In this document: positions 13,926-23,483 of the stretch, piece by piece | How the letters are laid out: every line of letters starts with the position of its first letter | Position numbering within the stretch: position 1 is the first letter of the stretch | DNA from: DAITMV01 sp046318595 | Lineage (GTDB): Bacteria; Pseudomonadota; Gammaproteobacteria; Burkholderiales; Burkholderiaceae_B | Direction of reading: 5' to 3' | NCBI GenBank assembly: GCA_046318595.1 | Contig: JBKCTV010000004.1 | Location: 104,717-168,716, forward strand | Length of the DNA: 64,000 nt | Made by a program: the position numbers and the translations under genes | Notes under the pieces: generated by a model | What the model was told of the DNA's origin: nothing | What the model saw: the letters and a program-made list of their open reading frames with translations, nothing else | Databases searched by the model: none

Positions 13926-14621
13926 TCAGCTCGATGAACCGGTAGAACCCGAAGCGCCAGTTGCTGATGGCTTCGGTGCCTTCTGACCCTGGACGATCGC
14001 TTGGTCGCGTGCCGTGGTGTTTACCGAACCATCGCTGTTTTGTATTTTTGATTTTGTGTCGTCAAGCACTTTATCGTCACCAGTACCATCGGCATTGAAA
14101 GAAACCGATTCGAAGTTGCTGGACAGAGCGCTCAACTGAGCATCGGTAACGCCAATATTTTTCAGAGCAGTGATAACCGCCGAACGGTAGCTACTGGCGA
14201 AATTGATGACGCTGACTGCATAGCTAGGCGTTTGTACTTTGGTCAGGAATCCGCTGAGGTCAGCGTCGCCGGAAGCCGTCAGTACCACGGTAACCAAGAG
14301 CTCGGTCAGTGGCGTGAAGTTAGCAATATTTCCGCTGAAGAGAATCGTGCGGTAGCTAAGGCTGCCTTGCCTGGCGGTACCGACGCAAGGATAAGCAACG
14401 ACCGCCGGCGCGGTGAAGTATTTACCGTTGCTATCGGTCACTGCGGTCAAACTCGCACCATTCGCGCAGGTCAGCGCGATCGAAGCGCCAGCGATCGGTT
14501 TACCTTGAGCAGCCGTACCGGCGGCGGAAATGCCAGACGAACTGCTACCAGTACCACAGGCAACCAGAACGGCCGACGCACCAGCAATGGCCAATCCGGC
14601 CAGTAACTTTTTCTTCAACAT
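13926..14621 (-). CDS. Lipoprotein with a carboxypeptidase-regulatory-like domain, unknown function
   Basis: I chose the ATG at 14621 because AAAGGAG lies 6-7 bases upstream; the upstream ATG at 14654 lacks such a site. The 231-residue product then starts MLKKKLLAGLAIAG and has a lipobox ending at VLVAC, so it should be lipidated and anchored in a membrane. After a Gly/Ser-rich spacer, GKPIAGASIALTCANG with TAVTDSNGKY looks like the beta-sandwich repeat of carboxypeptidase-regulatory-like domains. A helical part follows (NFTPLTELLVTVVL), and the protein ends in a Ser/Gly-rich low-complexity tail. It sits inside the polysaccharide locus with its own terminator. Function not recognised. Confidence 0.75.
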   Translation of the reverse strand: MLKKKLLAGLAIAGASAVLVACGTGSSSSGISAAGTAAQGKPIAGASIALTCANGASLTAVTDSNGKYFTAPAVVAYPCVGTARQGSLSYRTILFSGNIANFTPLTELLVTVVLTASGDADLSGFLTKVQTPSYAVSVINFASSYRSAVITALKNIGVTDAQLSALSSNFESVSFNADGTGDDKVLDDTKSKIQNSDGSVNTTARDQAIVQGQKAPKPSATGASGSTGSSS

Positions 14622-14710
14622 CAATTTCTCCTTTGAGAGTGCGCACGGCACCATCTATTTATTAAAACCTACGGTTAGGCAATCAGCCCGTTATTGTTAA
14701 CCTTTTACAA

Positions 14711-16873
14711 CTATTCTTCAAGCTTTACATGCTCTGTGTAGGAATTTCGCATCCGTGCCAGTTGACCTGCCATGTATTGCTCAGAAAACCGACCTTTATT
14801 CAAGAAAATACCGGCTTGATCGTAAGCCAAATTTTGTTGCGCCGCAGAATTGAACAAAATATTGTTCGTTTGCCCAGGGCTAACCAGTTTGGTGTTGATA
14901 CTATGCACAAAGCGTGCCGGGCCGACCAACTGGACCGGACCTGGTTTGAATTCCTGCCGTAAAGTCAAGGGAAGACCCAGCACAAGACCGACATACTTTT
15001 CATTGGTATCGCTGCGCCGGTAACGCGCGCCCACCGACACATCACCGAAAAATCTAGTGAAATCCAGCACTTGTCCTGAATCACCGCCGACATACTTGGC
15101 CTGGGAAATTTCGGCCCAGGCATCCAGATTCGGCACTTTTACCCGATAGGACAAAGAACCGGCATCGCGGCGACGCTCGGCAGTATAGATACGGTTTTCC
15201 ATGCTGACCCGGCTGAAACGAATCACATGATCCCAATACGGTAAAAACACGACGCTTTGATGCTGTATGCCGCGGTAATCGTATTCGAACTGGCCGACCG
15301 AAGTCGAATTGAATACATACTTGGTCAGCCAATACGACTGCGTCAAAAAAGCACCCTCGAAGTCGCGCCGGGTCCGTAGATAGCCGAAGGGCTTGTTCTG
15401 CTCGAAATTTTCCGAATCCGCGAGCGGGCTGACATACACGGAATTCCATTCGGCGCCTTTCCAAAGCGGGTAGGACTGGGTGAGCGCCAAACCCAGCGAA
15501 TAATCGAACGCGCCGTATTCGGTGCCGTAAAAAGAGGTCAGTCGCGGATTCAGCTTCAAACGCAAATATGCACGCCCACTTGCGCGGCCGTCCTCGACCC
15601 ACTGCACCGCATCGTCCGCATACGTTTGTCGACGGTCGAACTGAAACAAATCATCGACGATACCGGCGCCTTTGCCGTTGACAAATTGCTGAAACTCGAT
15701 TTTGGGAACCCGGTATTCGAAAATGCCGAGTCCGAGCTTTTTCTGCAGCGCAACGATCCGGCGGTGAGTGGTGCGGGAATTGGCCGCAAGCCCGAGGACG
15801 ATGCCCGCACCGTCGGCATCATTCAGGTTATAACGGTTATTCTCGAACTCGACGATCAGCGCATCGTTCAACTCACCCACGCGCACCCGCTCGAAGCCTT
15901 GGGCGACCAATTTCCGGTAGAGCGCACTCATGGCTTCCTGTTGCCGGGAGCCAACCGGCACCGCAGGCTCCTGAGCGGCAGGTGCAGCTGTATCGCCGGT
16001 TACCTGCGACACAGGCGCGATGGCCGTTGCGTCAGTCATCACGGGGGGTACGGCGGCATATAGCGGGGCCCTGCGGTTGGCAACCGGAATTGGCGCGGCA
16101 TCGTACTTACCGGACAACGGAATCTGAATACTGAGACTGACTTCGGTGCGGTCGGCGGTCGTGCCGGGCAGTTGACCCTTGGCATTGATGGACCGCATGA
16201 CGGTGCCGATGACCTGAGAATGGTTCAGAAAAGGGATTGGAGGCGAATACAGCCGTGCACCGACGAATTTATCGCGGCCATCGTAGTCGGCGAGCACCAG
16301 CAGGCGCTTCATCGCCTGCCATTCGACACCACCGAAAACCCCATCCAAGCGCTGCGGACCGACGCCATAGCCAGCGGTGAAACGAACCGTTTCCACCGGT
16401 CTAAATGTGGCCGTTCCAAAGCGCGCTTTGAAGAACGGAGCGCCGCCACCCAGATCGGAGGCGCCGACGGCCACTTCGGGCAGCCATTTTATATTATGCG
16501 GAATCTTGGCTTTGACGTTCGCCGACAAATCGCGGATCGAAAAGCGGTCGTAACCGTTGGGTAGCTGCCCGCCGCCGGGCGATACGTAGTCCGCCAACCT
16601 GCCACTGAGCTCGAGCCAGTCGAATAAGCCGAAGGCCGCAGTGTAGTTTCGGGCCTTGCCGGTTTCGGCGGAGAAACGCCGATCGAGGTAATCGCTATAA
16701 CCAAACTCGCCGTGGCCTTCGGGCATCAGCATGGCCGAAGGCACCGTCAATACCCCCGTGTAACCTGGCATCGCCATCGCGGCGTCCTGGGCCGCTACGG
16801 GCTGTGCGCCGCATATAGCAGCCACGGAAAACGCCAGAGTCCGGCCAGGCCGATTGCAAAACAGCCACGTCAT
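14711..16873 (-). CDS. YjbH-family exopolysaccharide outer-membrane protein
   Basis: YjbH-type proteins are large outer-membrane barrels encoded beside Wza-type exporters in exopolysaccharide operons. This one has 720 residues, close to the family norm. A signal peptide ends at VAAQDAA. The N-terminal section MPGYTGVLTVPSAMLMPEGHGEFGYSD is the typical opening, and many alternating beta-strand segments follow. The start codon directly follows the stop of the export-protein gene (TAAATG), which argues for translational coupling and a joint role. The order in E. coli is yjbE-F-G-H, where yjbF/G/H are likewise coexpressed. The exact role in secretion is not established. Confidence 0.88.
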   Translation of the reverse strand: MTWLFCNRPGRTLAFSVAAICGAQPVAAQDAAMAMPGYTGVLTVPSAMLMPEGHGEFGYSDYLDRRFSAETGKARNYTAAFGLFDWLELSGRLADYVSPGGGQLPNGYDRFSIRDLSANVKAKIPHNIKWLPEVAVGASDLGGGAPFFKARFGTATFRPVETVRFTAGYGVGPQRLDGVFGGVEWQAMKRLLVLADYDGRDKFVGARLYSPPIPFLNHSQVIGTVMRSINAKGQLPGTTADRTEVSLSIQIPLSGKYDAAPIPVANRRAPLYAAVPPVMTDATAIAPVSQVTGDTAAPAAQEPAVPVGSRQQEAMSALYRKLVAQGFERVRVGELNDALIVEFENNRYNLNDADGAGIVLGLAANSRTTHRRIVALQKKLGLGIFEYRVPKIEFQQFVNGKGAGIVDDLFQFDRRQTYADDAVQWVEDGRASGRAYLRLKLNPRLTSFYGTEYGAFDYSLGLALTQSYPLWKGAEWNSVYVSPLADSENFEQNKPFGYLRTRRDFEGAFLTQSYWLTKYVFNSTSVGQFEYDYRGIQHQSVVFLPYWDHVIRFSRVSMENRIYTAERRRDAGSLSYRVKVPNLDAWAEISQAKYVGGDSGQVLDFTRFFGDVSVGARYRRSDTNEKYVGLVLGLPLTLRQEFKPGPVQLVGPARFVHSINTKLVSPGQTNNILFNSAAQQNLAYDQAGIFLNKGRFSEQYMAGQLARMRNSYTEHVKLEE

Positions 16874-19336
16874 TTATTTCAACACCTTAATGGCCGCTGC
16901 GCCCAGGGCAAACTGCGAAAATATTTGCGATACGTCGCGCACGGCTTTCATCCAGGGCGTGCGTTCGAAATCTTCGGGAACGAAAATGGTGTCACCGGGA
17001 AACGCTTTCTTGCCCTCCATGCCAACCAGAAACCGCAGACCGCTTTGGCGGTTGCTAATGACGGAGCCGTTGGCGCGGATGACGAAAGTCGAGCCGCTGT
17101 CGGCACCGCGCGTCGCGCCGCCGGCCTGTGCGATGTAATCGCCGACATTGTTTTTGGTATCGAACAGGAAAGCTCCCTCGCCGAATACCGCGCCGAATAC
17201 GTTGACCGTTTCCGGGACAGGCGGCACGGTGATGGTATCGCCGTCTTCGAGCGGCAGTGCCGGCAGATCCTCGGGACGACCAGCATCGACGGGCAAATCC
17301 AGTACGATCCGGCCGGTCGGTTTGATACTACGGAGCTTCTCGAGGAATGCCCGCTGCGCATTGAACTGCACGAGCTTAGCCTGCGAGTCCTCGGCACTCA
17401 ATACGCCCTGTGCCTGCAGGATCTGGGATTGCTGCAAATCGCGCTCCAGCCGGTTGAGCGCCTCTTCGTAGCGCTTTTCCTGATCCTTGCGCGTGCTTTG
17501 CCGGGTAAGTTGCATTCCATACTCGTAAGCCTCCTGCGTCAGCCCGCCGATCCGCTTGATGAGGGCAGGCAAGGTTTCGCCAGACTCTATCTGATAAATA
17601 CCCGGAGCGCGGACCTCGCCGGCCACTTTTACGTAGGCGGCGCGGCGATTTTTCGGAACCATGACATCATTCACACCGAAAATCGTCACGACGTCGCCGA
17701 CCTGCAGTTCCAGGTTATCGGGCGCGGCCGGGTCAGCCAAAGTATTGCCCAGGTTGAACGGAATCAGTTTTGTCCGCAAAGTTTGTCGGTCGAGCCGCTC
17801 GACGACGGCGTAGTCGAAATTGACTTCATCGACCGACTGCCGGATGTCGGCTTCGAAACGGTCTTCCCGCACGTCGGCCCCTTCGCGCATGCGGCGGTCC
17901 TTGGCCGGAGCACCCGCTTTACGGTTGTTGGGTGCTTCGAAAAACTGAACCAGTGCATTGCGGCGGATGAAATACTCGGGCGTCAGCAGGGCTTCCTTTT
18001 CGGGAATCAGATCACGAATGCGCATACCGGCCTTGAACGGATAGCGCAACGGGGCTGCGACGTTGCCGCGCAGGGTGACGGCATTCGAGAACTGCGGCGA
18101 ACTCGCAGAGACAGTAATCACATCACTGTCGGCCAGGCGAATGGTACCGCCGATCTTTAAATCGACACTGTCGACCGTGCGGGGCGCTTTGGGGTTGCTC
18201 GTATCGATGCGTTCGAGCTGCACGCGCGTCCCGTTGCTCAGGGCGCGGCCGTTACCGGCCATTGCCAACACGTCCACCAGGGTTTCCGTGCCGCCCGGCT
18301 TGAGCTCGTAAATGGCCGGAGTGTCGACCGATCCCAGCACCGCTACCCGTGGGCCCGCCGGCGGGATGACGATGACGTCGCCTGCTGCTAGACGGCGGTC
18401 TTTCGACGAATCGCCGCTGGCGATGAATTCGTATAGGTCGAACTGGCTGATGATTTTATTGCCGCGCTTGAGCTGAATATTGCGGTACGAGCCATTGGTT
18501 CCGGGCAGCCCGACTTGAAAAATGGCCGATACGAGCGAAGACAAAGCGGAGAGCGTGTACATGCCAGGCGCCGCCGCCTGACCGACCACGTAGATCTGTA
18601 CCGCACGCAACTGGGCCAAGGAGGCGCTCAACTGAAAATTGGTGAAGTATTTGCCGATTTGCGCGCGCAGCGCGGTTTCCAATTCCGAAGCTTTGACGCC
18701 CGCCAGAGAAATCGTGCCGACGCGCGGAATGTTGACCTGGCCGTTACGATCAACGACTGCACGGTAGTCCAGATCGATCGCACCCCACGCGCGAACGAGA
18801 ATTTCGTCGCCCACGGAAACTTGATAGTCGGTCGGCACCGGTGTGCCGGCATCGCTGCCAAACATACCATTTTGAAACAATTGGCTGCCATACGGTCGCA
18901 GCACCCGCCCCGTGGTAGTTTCGATGAAACGTTCGAAGTCGGACGAGGGAGGCGGGGCAATCCGCGGCCGATTGGCAGCTTCTTGAGCCTGATCGTCGAC
19001 TCGATCACTCAGCAAGCCCTGGTTGCTATTGCGTTCGCCGCCCTTCGGAGCGGCGGAGTTGTTATTGCGGATTTCGACGCGCTGCGCGCGCGCTGCACCG
19101 TTCGCCGCCGAATCGACGGGGGGGAGTCCTCCCATAACAACGGCATCGCTTCCGGTACTGCCAGGGCTCGGAGCACCAGAAACAGGCACACCGCCACCGA
19201 AACCACCGCTTCCGCCGAGCCCCCCGCTAGACTGGGCAAAAACCGGCTGCTCGGCAACGGGCGCCATCAAAAACACCAACAAGCCGAGCATCCGGCCCAA
19301 AGCGCGGCTGTGAGACTTTTTACACGGGCTGAACAT
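16874..19336 (-). CDS. Wza-type polysaccharide export protein with multiple SLBB domains
   Basis: Outer-membrane polysaccharide translocon subunit. The signal sequence ends near PVFAQSSG, with no lipobox cysteine visible, unlike E. coli Wza. After a Gly/Ser/Pro-rich linker, the polysaccharide export domain begins at about residue 165 (DYQVSVGDEILVRAWG). SLBB-like domains follow (VYVVGQAAAPGMYTL type, RVAVLGSVDTPAIYEL, AYVKVAGEVRAPGIYQIESG, VNVFGAVFGEGAFLF). At 820 residues it is about twice the length of Wza, as in the long multi-SLBB branch of the family. A charged, probably coiled-coil helix occurs around residues 610-660. It is the first gene of the minus-strand arm and is divergent from galE across 84 bases. 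Confidence 0.92.
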   Translation of the reverse strand: MFSPCKKSHSRALGRMLGLLVFLMAPVAEQPVFAQSSGGLGGSGGFGGGVPVSGAPSPGSTGSDAVVMGGLPPVDSAANGAARAQRVEIRNNNSAAPKGGERNSNQGLLSDRVDDQAQEAANRPRIAPPPSSDFERFIETTTGRVLRPYGSQLFQNGMFGSDAGTPVPTDYQVSVGDEILVRAWGAIDLDYRAVVDRNGQVNIPRVGTISLAGVKASELETALRAQIGKYFTNFQLSASLAQLRAVQIYVVGQAAAPGMYTLSALSSLVSAIFQVGLPGTNGSYRNIQLKRGNKIISQFDLYEFIASGDSSKDRRLAAGDVIVIPPAGPRVAVLGSVDTPAIYELKPGGTETLVDVLAMAGNGRALSNGTRVQLERIDTSNPKAPRTVDSVDLKIGGTIRLADSDVITVSASSPQFSNAVTLRGNVAAPLRYPFKAGMRIRDLIPEKEALLTPEYFIRRNALVQFFEAPNNRKAGAPAKDRRMREGADVREDRFEADIRQSVDEVNFDYAVVERLDRQTLRTKLIPFNLGNTLADPAAPDNLELQVGDVVTIFGVNDVMVPKNRRAAYVKVAGEVRAPGIYQIESGETLPALIKRIGGLTQEAYEYGMQLTRQSTRKDQEKRYEEALNRLERDLQQSQILQAQGVLSAEDSQAKLVQFNAQRAFLEKLRSIKPTGRIVLDLPVDAGRPEDLPALPLEDGDTITVPPVPETVNVFGAVFGEGAFLFDTKNNVGDYIAQAGGATRGADSGSTFVIRANGSVISNRQSGLRFLVGMEGKKAFPGDTIFVPEDFERTPWMKAVRDVSQIFSQFALGAAAIKVLK

Positions 19337-19420
19337 AACCGAATACAGTGCTGTAAAATTCCAGCGCAGAGTTTAACCCAATTCGCTCAACCTTTTTTGT
19401 GAGATGATCGCCTTCACTTT
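19337..19420. promoter_or_regulatory. Divergent promoter region between the export operon and galE
   Basis: These 84 bases must hold promoters for both arms of the polysaccharide locus. On the plus strand GCTGTAAAATTCC contains a TAAAAT -10-like box about 65 bases before galE. The very similar GCTGTAAAATCC occurs 33 bases before ugd (about 24225), suggesting related promoters. No clear -35 is seen. Confidence 0.35.
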
Positions 19421-20431
19421 ATGAACATTCTTCTCACTGGCGGCGCTGGCTACATCGGCAGCCACACGGCGGTGGCCTTGCGCAACGCCGGCCATAACCC
19501 CGTGTTGCTAGACAATTTCAGCAACAGCCAGCCCGACGTTTTGCAGCGCCTGGCGGTACTCTGCAGCCGCGAGCCGGTCTTGGTGACCGGCGACATCCGC
19601 GATACAGCACTGCTGGAGAATACATTGCGCGCCCATCGGATCGATGCCGTGATTCATTTCGCAGGACTTAAGGCGGTCGGGGATTCGGTCGCAAAACCCA
19701 TCGATTACTATGCAAACAACGTGCAGGGAACGGTCAGTCTGCTGCAAGCCATGCAAACGGCCAGCGTTTCTACCCTGGTGTTCAGCTCCAGCGCCACGGT
19801 CTACGGCGATCCGCAATATCTGCCCATCGATGAGTCACACCCGACCGGGGCCACCAATCCTTATGGCCGCAGCAAGCTGCACATCGAGGAAATGCTGGCC
19901 GATGTCGCCAGCTCCTGTGCGCAATGGAAAATAGCCTGTCTGCGTTACTTCAACCCGGTCGGCGCACACGTGTCGGGCACGCTTGGCGAGGACCCTAACG
20001 GCATTCCAAACAACCTCATGCCTTTCATCGCGAAAGTCGCGACTGGTCAACTGCCGCACTTGAGCGTTTTCGGCGCTGACTACCCGACGTCCGACGGCAC
20101 CGGCGTGCGCGATTACATCCACGTGATGGACCTGGCAGAAGGCCATGTCGCCGCGCTCGATTTTTTGAACGAACGGGCCGGTTGGCATGCCATCAACCTC
20201 GGCACTGGCCAAGGCAGCAGCGTGCTGCAGATGGTGCGCGCGTTCGAAACCGCCAGCGGCCAAACCATTCCCTTTCAGATCGCGCCACGCCGCGCCGGCG
20301 ATATCGCAGCGTGCTACGCGCAGGCCGATAAGGCGCTGGCCGCCCTCGGCTGGCAGGCCCGCCGCAGCTTGGACGAAATGTGCGCCAGCACCTGGCACTG
20401 GCAACAATTCAGAAAGTCGCAAAACCAATGA
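19421..20431 (+). CDS. galE: UDP-glucose 4-epimerase
   Basis: Interconverts UDP-glucose and UDP-galactose with tightly bound NAD. The Rossmann motif TGGAGYIGSHTAVAL is at residues 6-20, the catalytic Ser is in VFSSSATVYG, and the Tyr-x3-Lys is in YGRSK. NPVGAHVSGTLGEDPNGIPNNL is the typical substrate loop of GalE. The length of 336 residues is normal. The stop overlaps the manC start as ATGA, so galE and manC are one operon. It gives the plus-strand arm its galactose donor. Confidence 0.97.
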   Translation: MNILLTGGAGYIGSHTAVALRNAGHNPVLLDNFSNSQPDVLQRLAVLCSREPVLVTGDIRDTALLENTLRAHRIDAVIHFAGLKAVGDSVAKPIDYYANNVQGTVSLLQAMQTASVSTLVFSSSATVYGDPQYLPIDESHPTGATNPYGRSKLHIEEMLADVASSCAQWKIACLRYFNPVGAHVSGTLGEDPNGIPNNLMPFIAKVATGQLPHLSVFGADYPTSDGTGVRDYIHVMDLAEGHVAALDFLNERAGWHAINLGTGQGSSVLQMVRAFETASGQTIPFQIAPRRAGDIAACYAQADKALAALGWQARRSLDEMCASTWHWQQFRKSQNQ

Positions 20432-21882
20432 GCGCAGCCCACCGAATTACGCCGGTCATCTTGTGCGGCGGCGCCGGCACGAGGCTATGGCCCTTGTCGC
20501 GCGCCGGGTTTCCAAAGCAATTTCTCGTACTGACGGGTAACCAGAGTCTGTTTCAACAAGCCATACAGCGCCTGACGACTTTATCTGCCGCGGATATCGT
20601 AGTCGATGCGCCACTGATCGTGACCAGCGACGAACAGCGCTTCCTGGCGCTCGATCAACTACGCGAATTAAAAAACACCCCCGCCCGCTTGCTGCTCGAG
20701 CCGGTTGGCCGCAACACCGCGCCAGCACTGACACTTGCCGCGCTGCACGCGAACGCCAACGATGACGACCCCATTCTGGTCGTCAGCCCTGCCGACCAGA
20801 CGATTGCCCACGAGCCCCCTTTCACGCAAGCGCTGCAGCAAGCGGTGCGGGCTGCAGCCCAGGGCGGTATCGTAGTGCTAGGCATTCCGGCTGATCGGCC
20901 CGAAACCGGCTACGGCTATATTCGCCAGAGCGGCCCGGCGGGTGCGCATGGGGAACACGCTGTGGCGAGTTTCACCGAAAAACCGGATGCCGCGACGGCG
21001 CAAACCTATGTCGAAAGTGGCGAATACACCTGGAACAGCGGCCTCTTCGTCCTGCGCGCCAGTGTCTGGCTGGCGGCGCTGGAACGGTTCCGGCCGGACA
21101 TCGCGCAGGCCTGCACGCTCGCCTGGGCCGCCCGTACTAACGATGCGCCGTTCATCCGCCCGGACCGGGCAGCCTTCACCGCCGTGCCGGCGGATTCGAT
21201 CGACTACGCCGTAATGGAACACTGCGCGGGCACCGACATCGCGGTGCGCATGGTGCCGCTGGTCGCCGGCTGGAGCGACCTGGGCGCCTGGGACGCCGTC
21301 TGGGCGGTGAACACTCCGGATGTGCAAGGAAATGTCACGCGTGGCGATACCATGACCACCGATACGACGAACTCCCTGATCCACGCTACCAGCCGCCTGG
21401 TGGGCACGGTAGGGGTCGATCATCTGGTGATCGTTGAGACGGCCGACGCGGTGCTGGTGGCCGATCGCCGCCACAGCCAGGACGTCAAAAAACTCGTCGC
21501 CGCGCTGGATCGAGCGGCCAGGCCGGAGCTCGCGCTCCACCGCACGGAGCACCGCCCCTGGGGCTGGTCCGACAGTATCGACGAAGCCGAGCGCTTCAAA
21601 GTGAAGCACATCCTCGTCAAGCCGCAAGCCAGCCTCAGTCTGCAGAAACATCACCATCGCGCCGAGCACTGGATCGTGGTACGCGGCACCGCGGAGGTGA
21701 CCTGTGGCGACAAAACCTTGCTGCTCACCGAAAACCAGTCGACCTATATTCCGCTGGGCGAAACCCATCGACTGCGCAACCCCGGCCACATTCCGCTGGA
21801 GCTCATCGAGGTGCAATCGGGCAGCTACCTGGGCGAAGATGATATCGTACGATTCGAGGACACTTACGGTCGAACGCTTTGA
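20428..21882 (+). CDS. manC: Mannose-1-phosphate guanylyltransferase / mannose-6-phosphate isomerase
   Basis: Bifunctional type II enzyme that makes GDP-mannose and isomerises fructose-6-P to mannose-6-P. The nucleotidyltransferase domain starts with ILCGGAGTRLWPLSR followed by PKQFL, and contains FTEKPD. The C-terminal cupin isomerase domain carries RPWGW, SLQKHHHRAEHWIVV and GTAEV, with the metal-binding histidines. I start it at 20428, where the ATG overlaps the galE stop, giving 484 residues, the usual size; the frame is open further upstream but within galE. GDP-mannose feeds Gmd and Fcl on the opposite arm. Confidence 0.96.
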   Translation: MSAAHRITPVILCGGAGTRLWPLSRAGFPKQFLVLTGNQSLFQQAIQRLTTLSAADIVVDAPLIVTSDEQRFLALDQLRELKNTPARLLLEPVGRNTAPALTLAALHANANDDDPILVVSPADQTIAHEPPFTQALQQAVRAAAQGGIVVLGIPADRPETGYGYIRQSGPAGAHGEHAVASFTEKPDAATAQTYVESGEYTWNSGLFVLRASVWLAALERFRPDIAQACTLAWAARTNDAPFIRPDRAAFTAVPADSIDYAVMEHCAGTDIAVRMVPLVAGWSDLGAWDAVWAVNTPDVQGNVTRGDTMTTDTTNSLIHATSRLVGTVGVDHLVIVETADAVLVADRRHSQDVKKLVAALDRAARPELALHRTEHRPWGWSDSIDEAERFKVKHILVKPQASLSLQKHHHRAEHWIVVRGTAEVTCGDKTLLLTENQSTYIPLGETHRLRNPGHIPLELIEVQSGSYLGEDDIVRFEDTYGRTL

Positions 21883-21907
21883 ATAACGGCTTTTACAACC
21901 CATCCGG

Positions 21908-22174
21908 ATGGCGCTCATGAAAGATCTACGCGAAAAAATCCTGACAGCGCTGCGCGACACCGCCGATCAGCGCGACACCGCCTTGATTGCCGACTTCAAC
22001 GACGACACGGTTTTACTCGAATCGGGCATCGATTCGCTGGGCTTCGCCATTCTCGTAACGCGCCTGGAGGAAGACCTGGGCTACGACCCGTTCGTTTTGA
22101 TGGACGAGCCGGTATACCCCCGGACATTCGGCGATTTCCTGGCGATTTACGAACGTTACCAGCCGGTGAACTGA
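21908..22174 (+). CDS. Acyl carrier protein
   Basis: Small acidic protein of 88 residues with the 4'-phosphopantetheine attachment site GIDSLGF, where the Ser of DSL carries the cofactor. It is not the fatty-acid AcpP, which has a different sequence and neighbourhood. The adjacent acyl-AMP ligase and short-chain dehydrogenase suggest a small dedicated acyl-loading and reducing set. A second ATG at 21917 (MKDLREK), 7 bases after GGATG, could be the true start. It lies 25 bases after manC and 4 bases before the ligase, so it is in the same operon. Confidence 0.88.
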   Translation: MALMKDLREKILTALRDTADQRDTALIADFNDDTVLLESGIDSLGFAILVTRLEEDLGYDPFVLMDEPVYPRTFGDFLAIYERYQPVN

Positions 22175-22178
22175 GCGG

Positions 22179-23483
22179 ATGGCGCGGCTGCTCGACCTGC
22201 TGGCAGACCGTTGCGCAGACGATCTCGTCTGGATCGGGCCGAACCGGCCGCGACTCACGGTCGATGACGTGCGTCAGGCGGTCGACAGTGGCCAGGACGC
22301 GCAACGCGCGTTACGCGGCAAATGCGTCGCGCTCGGCAACCTGCCGGTCGTCGAGTTCGTGTTATCGCTGGTGCAGCTCGATGGCTTGGCCGCGCGCATC
22401 GTGCTGTTGCCACCAGAAGACGATGCCGCCACCCGGGCCGAGCGGCTGCGCACGGCCGAGGTCGAACATGTGCTGGAAAACGATGGCCTGGCGCTCGCCA
22501 GCCGTGTGAGCCATTGGCGGGACAGTCGCGCGGCGGACCGCCCGGCGCTCGCAACCGAATGGTGGTTACCGACATCCGGCACGACCGGCACGCCCAAGCT
22601 GATTGCCCACACCCTGGCGTCGTTGACACGCGGCATGTCCGGCCGCCGGCCTGGCGACGGTTTCGTATGGGGCAGCTTGTATAATTTACGGCGTTTCGCC
22701 GGTTTACAGGTATTGCTGCAAGCTTGGCTGGCCGGTACGCCGCTGGTGCTTGCCGAAGACAATACCGAACTGCCCATCGTGCTGCAACGGCTCGCTGCCG
22801 CTGGTTGCAACGCCTTGTCGGCGACCCCGTCGATGTGGCGCAAAATGTCGATGCTTTCCGAATTCGACGCGCTGGCGCTCCGGCAGATCACCCTGGGCGG
22901 CGAAATAGTCGATCAGCCGGTGTTGGACATGCTGAAAAAGCGTTTCCCCGAGGCGCGGATCACGCATATTTATGCGTCCACCGAAGCCGGAGTCGGTTTC
23001 GCGGTTCGAGATGGCTTGGCGGGTTTCCCACGAACACTGTTCAATCAGCCCATCGACGGCGTCGAATTACGCCTGGCCGACAACCAGCACCTCTGGATCA
23101 AACCACCAAACGGCAACTGGACCGATACCGGCGACATCGTGGATGTGATCGGCGGTCGCGGACACTTTCTCGGACGCGCGAACGGCTCAATCAATGTCGG
23201 CGGCAATAAAGTGATGCCAGAGGAGGTCGAAGGCGTGATCCGCGAACTACCGGAGGTCGCTTTCGTTTGCGTACGGGCCCGCAAGAGTGCCATTTTGGGT
23301 AGTCTGGTCGAAGCCGCCGTCGCCCTGATGCCGGGTTACGAACTCGACCCGGCACAGAAGAAAAAGATCCTTGTACATTGCAGCAACCGTCTCGAAAGCT
23401 TCAAGGTGCCAGCCTTCATCGTACCGTTCACGAATGTTCAGTTGTCTGCCGCCGGCAAACTCATCAGGATTCCATCGCCATGA
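22179..23483 (+). CDS. AMP-dependent acyl ligase (ANL superfamily)
   Basis: This 434-residue protein has the ANL motif A3 LPTSGTTGTPK (about residues 129-139). An A5-like IYASTEAGVGF follows, then A7 TDTGDIVD-like NWTDTGDI and an A10-type lysine near the end (SAAGKLIRIPS). It would activate a carboxylic acid as an adenylate and probably transfer it to the ACP encoded just upstream. It is short for the family (usually 500 or more), mainly because the N-terminal subdomain is reduced. The substrate cannot be read. The stop overlaps the next start as ATGA. The role in the polysaccharide locus is inferred from position: supply of an acyl group or an acid-derived building block. Confidence 0.88.
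   Translation: MARLLDLLADRCADDLVWIGPNRPRLTVDDVRQAVDSGQDAQRALRGKCVALGNLPVVEFVLSLVQLDGLAARIVLLPPEDDAATRAERLRTAEVEHVLENDGLALASRVSHWRDSRAADRPALATEWWLPTSGTTGTPKLIAHTLASLTRGMSGRRPGDGFVWGSLYNLRRFAGLQVLLQAWLAGTPLVLAEDNTELPIVLQRLAAAGCNALSATPSMWRKMSMLSEFDALALRQITLGGEIVDQPVLDMLKKRFPEARITHIYASTEAGVGFAVRDGLAGFPRTLFNQPIDGVELRLADNQHLWIKPPNGNWTDTGDIVDVIGGRGHFLGRANGSINVGGNKVMPEEVEGVIRELPEVAFVCVRARKSAILGSLVEAAVALMPGYELDPAQKKKILVHCSNRLESFKVPAFIVPFTNVQLSAAGKLIRIPSP

Noticed and set aside
23378..23479. Upstream extension of the short-chain dehydrogenase frame.
   Set aside because: It lies within the ligase coding sequence and the downstream ATG overlaps the ligase stop and begins the conserved nucleotide-binding motif.
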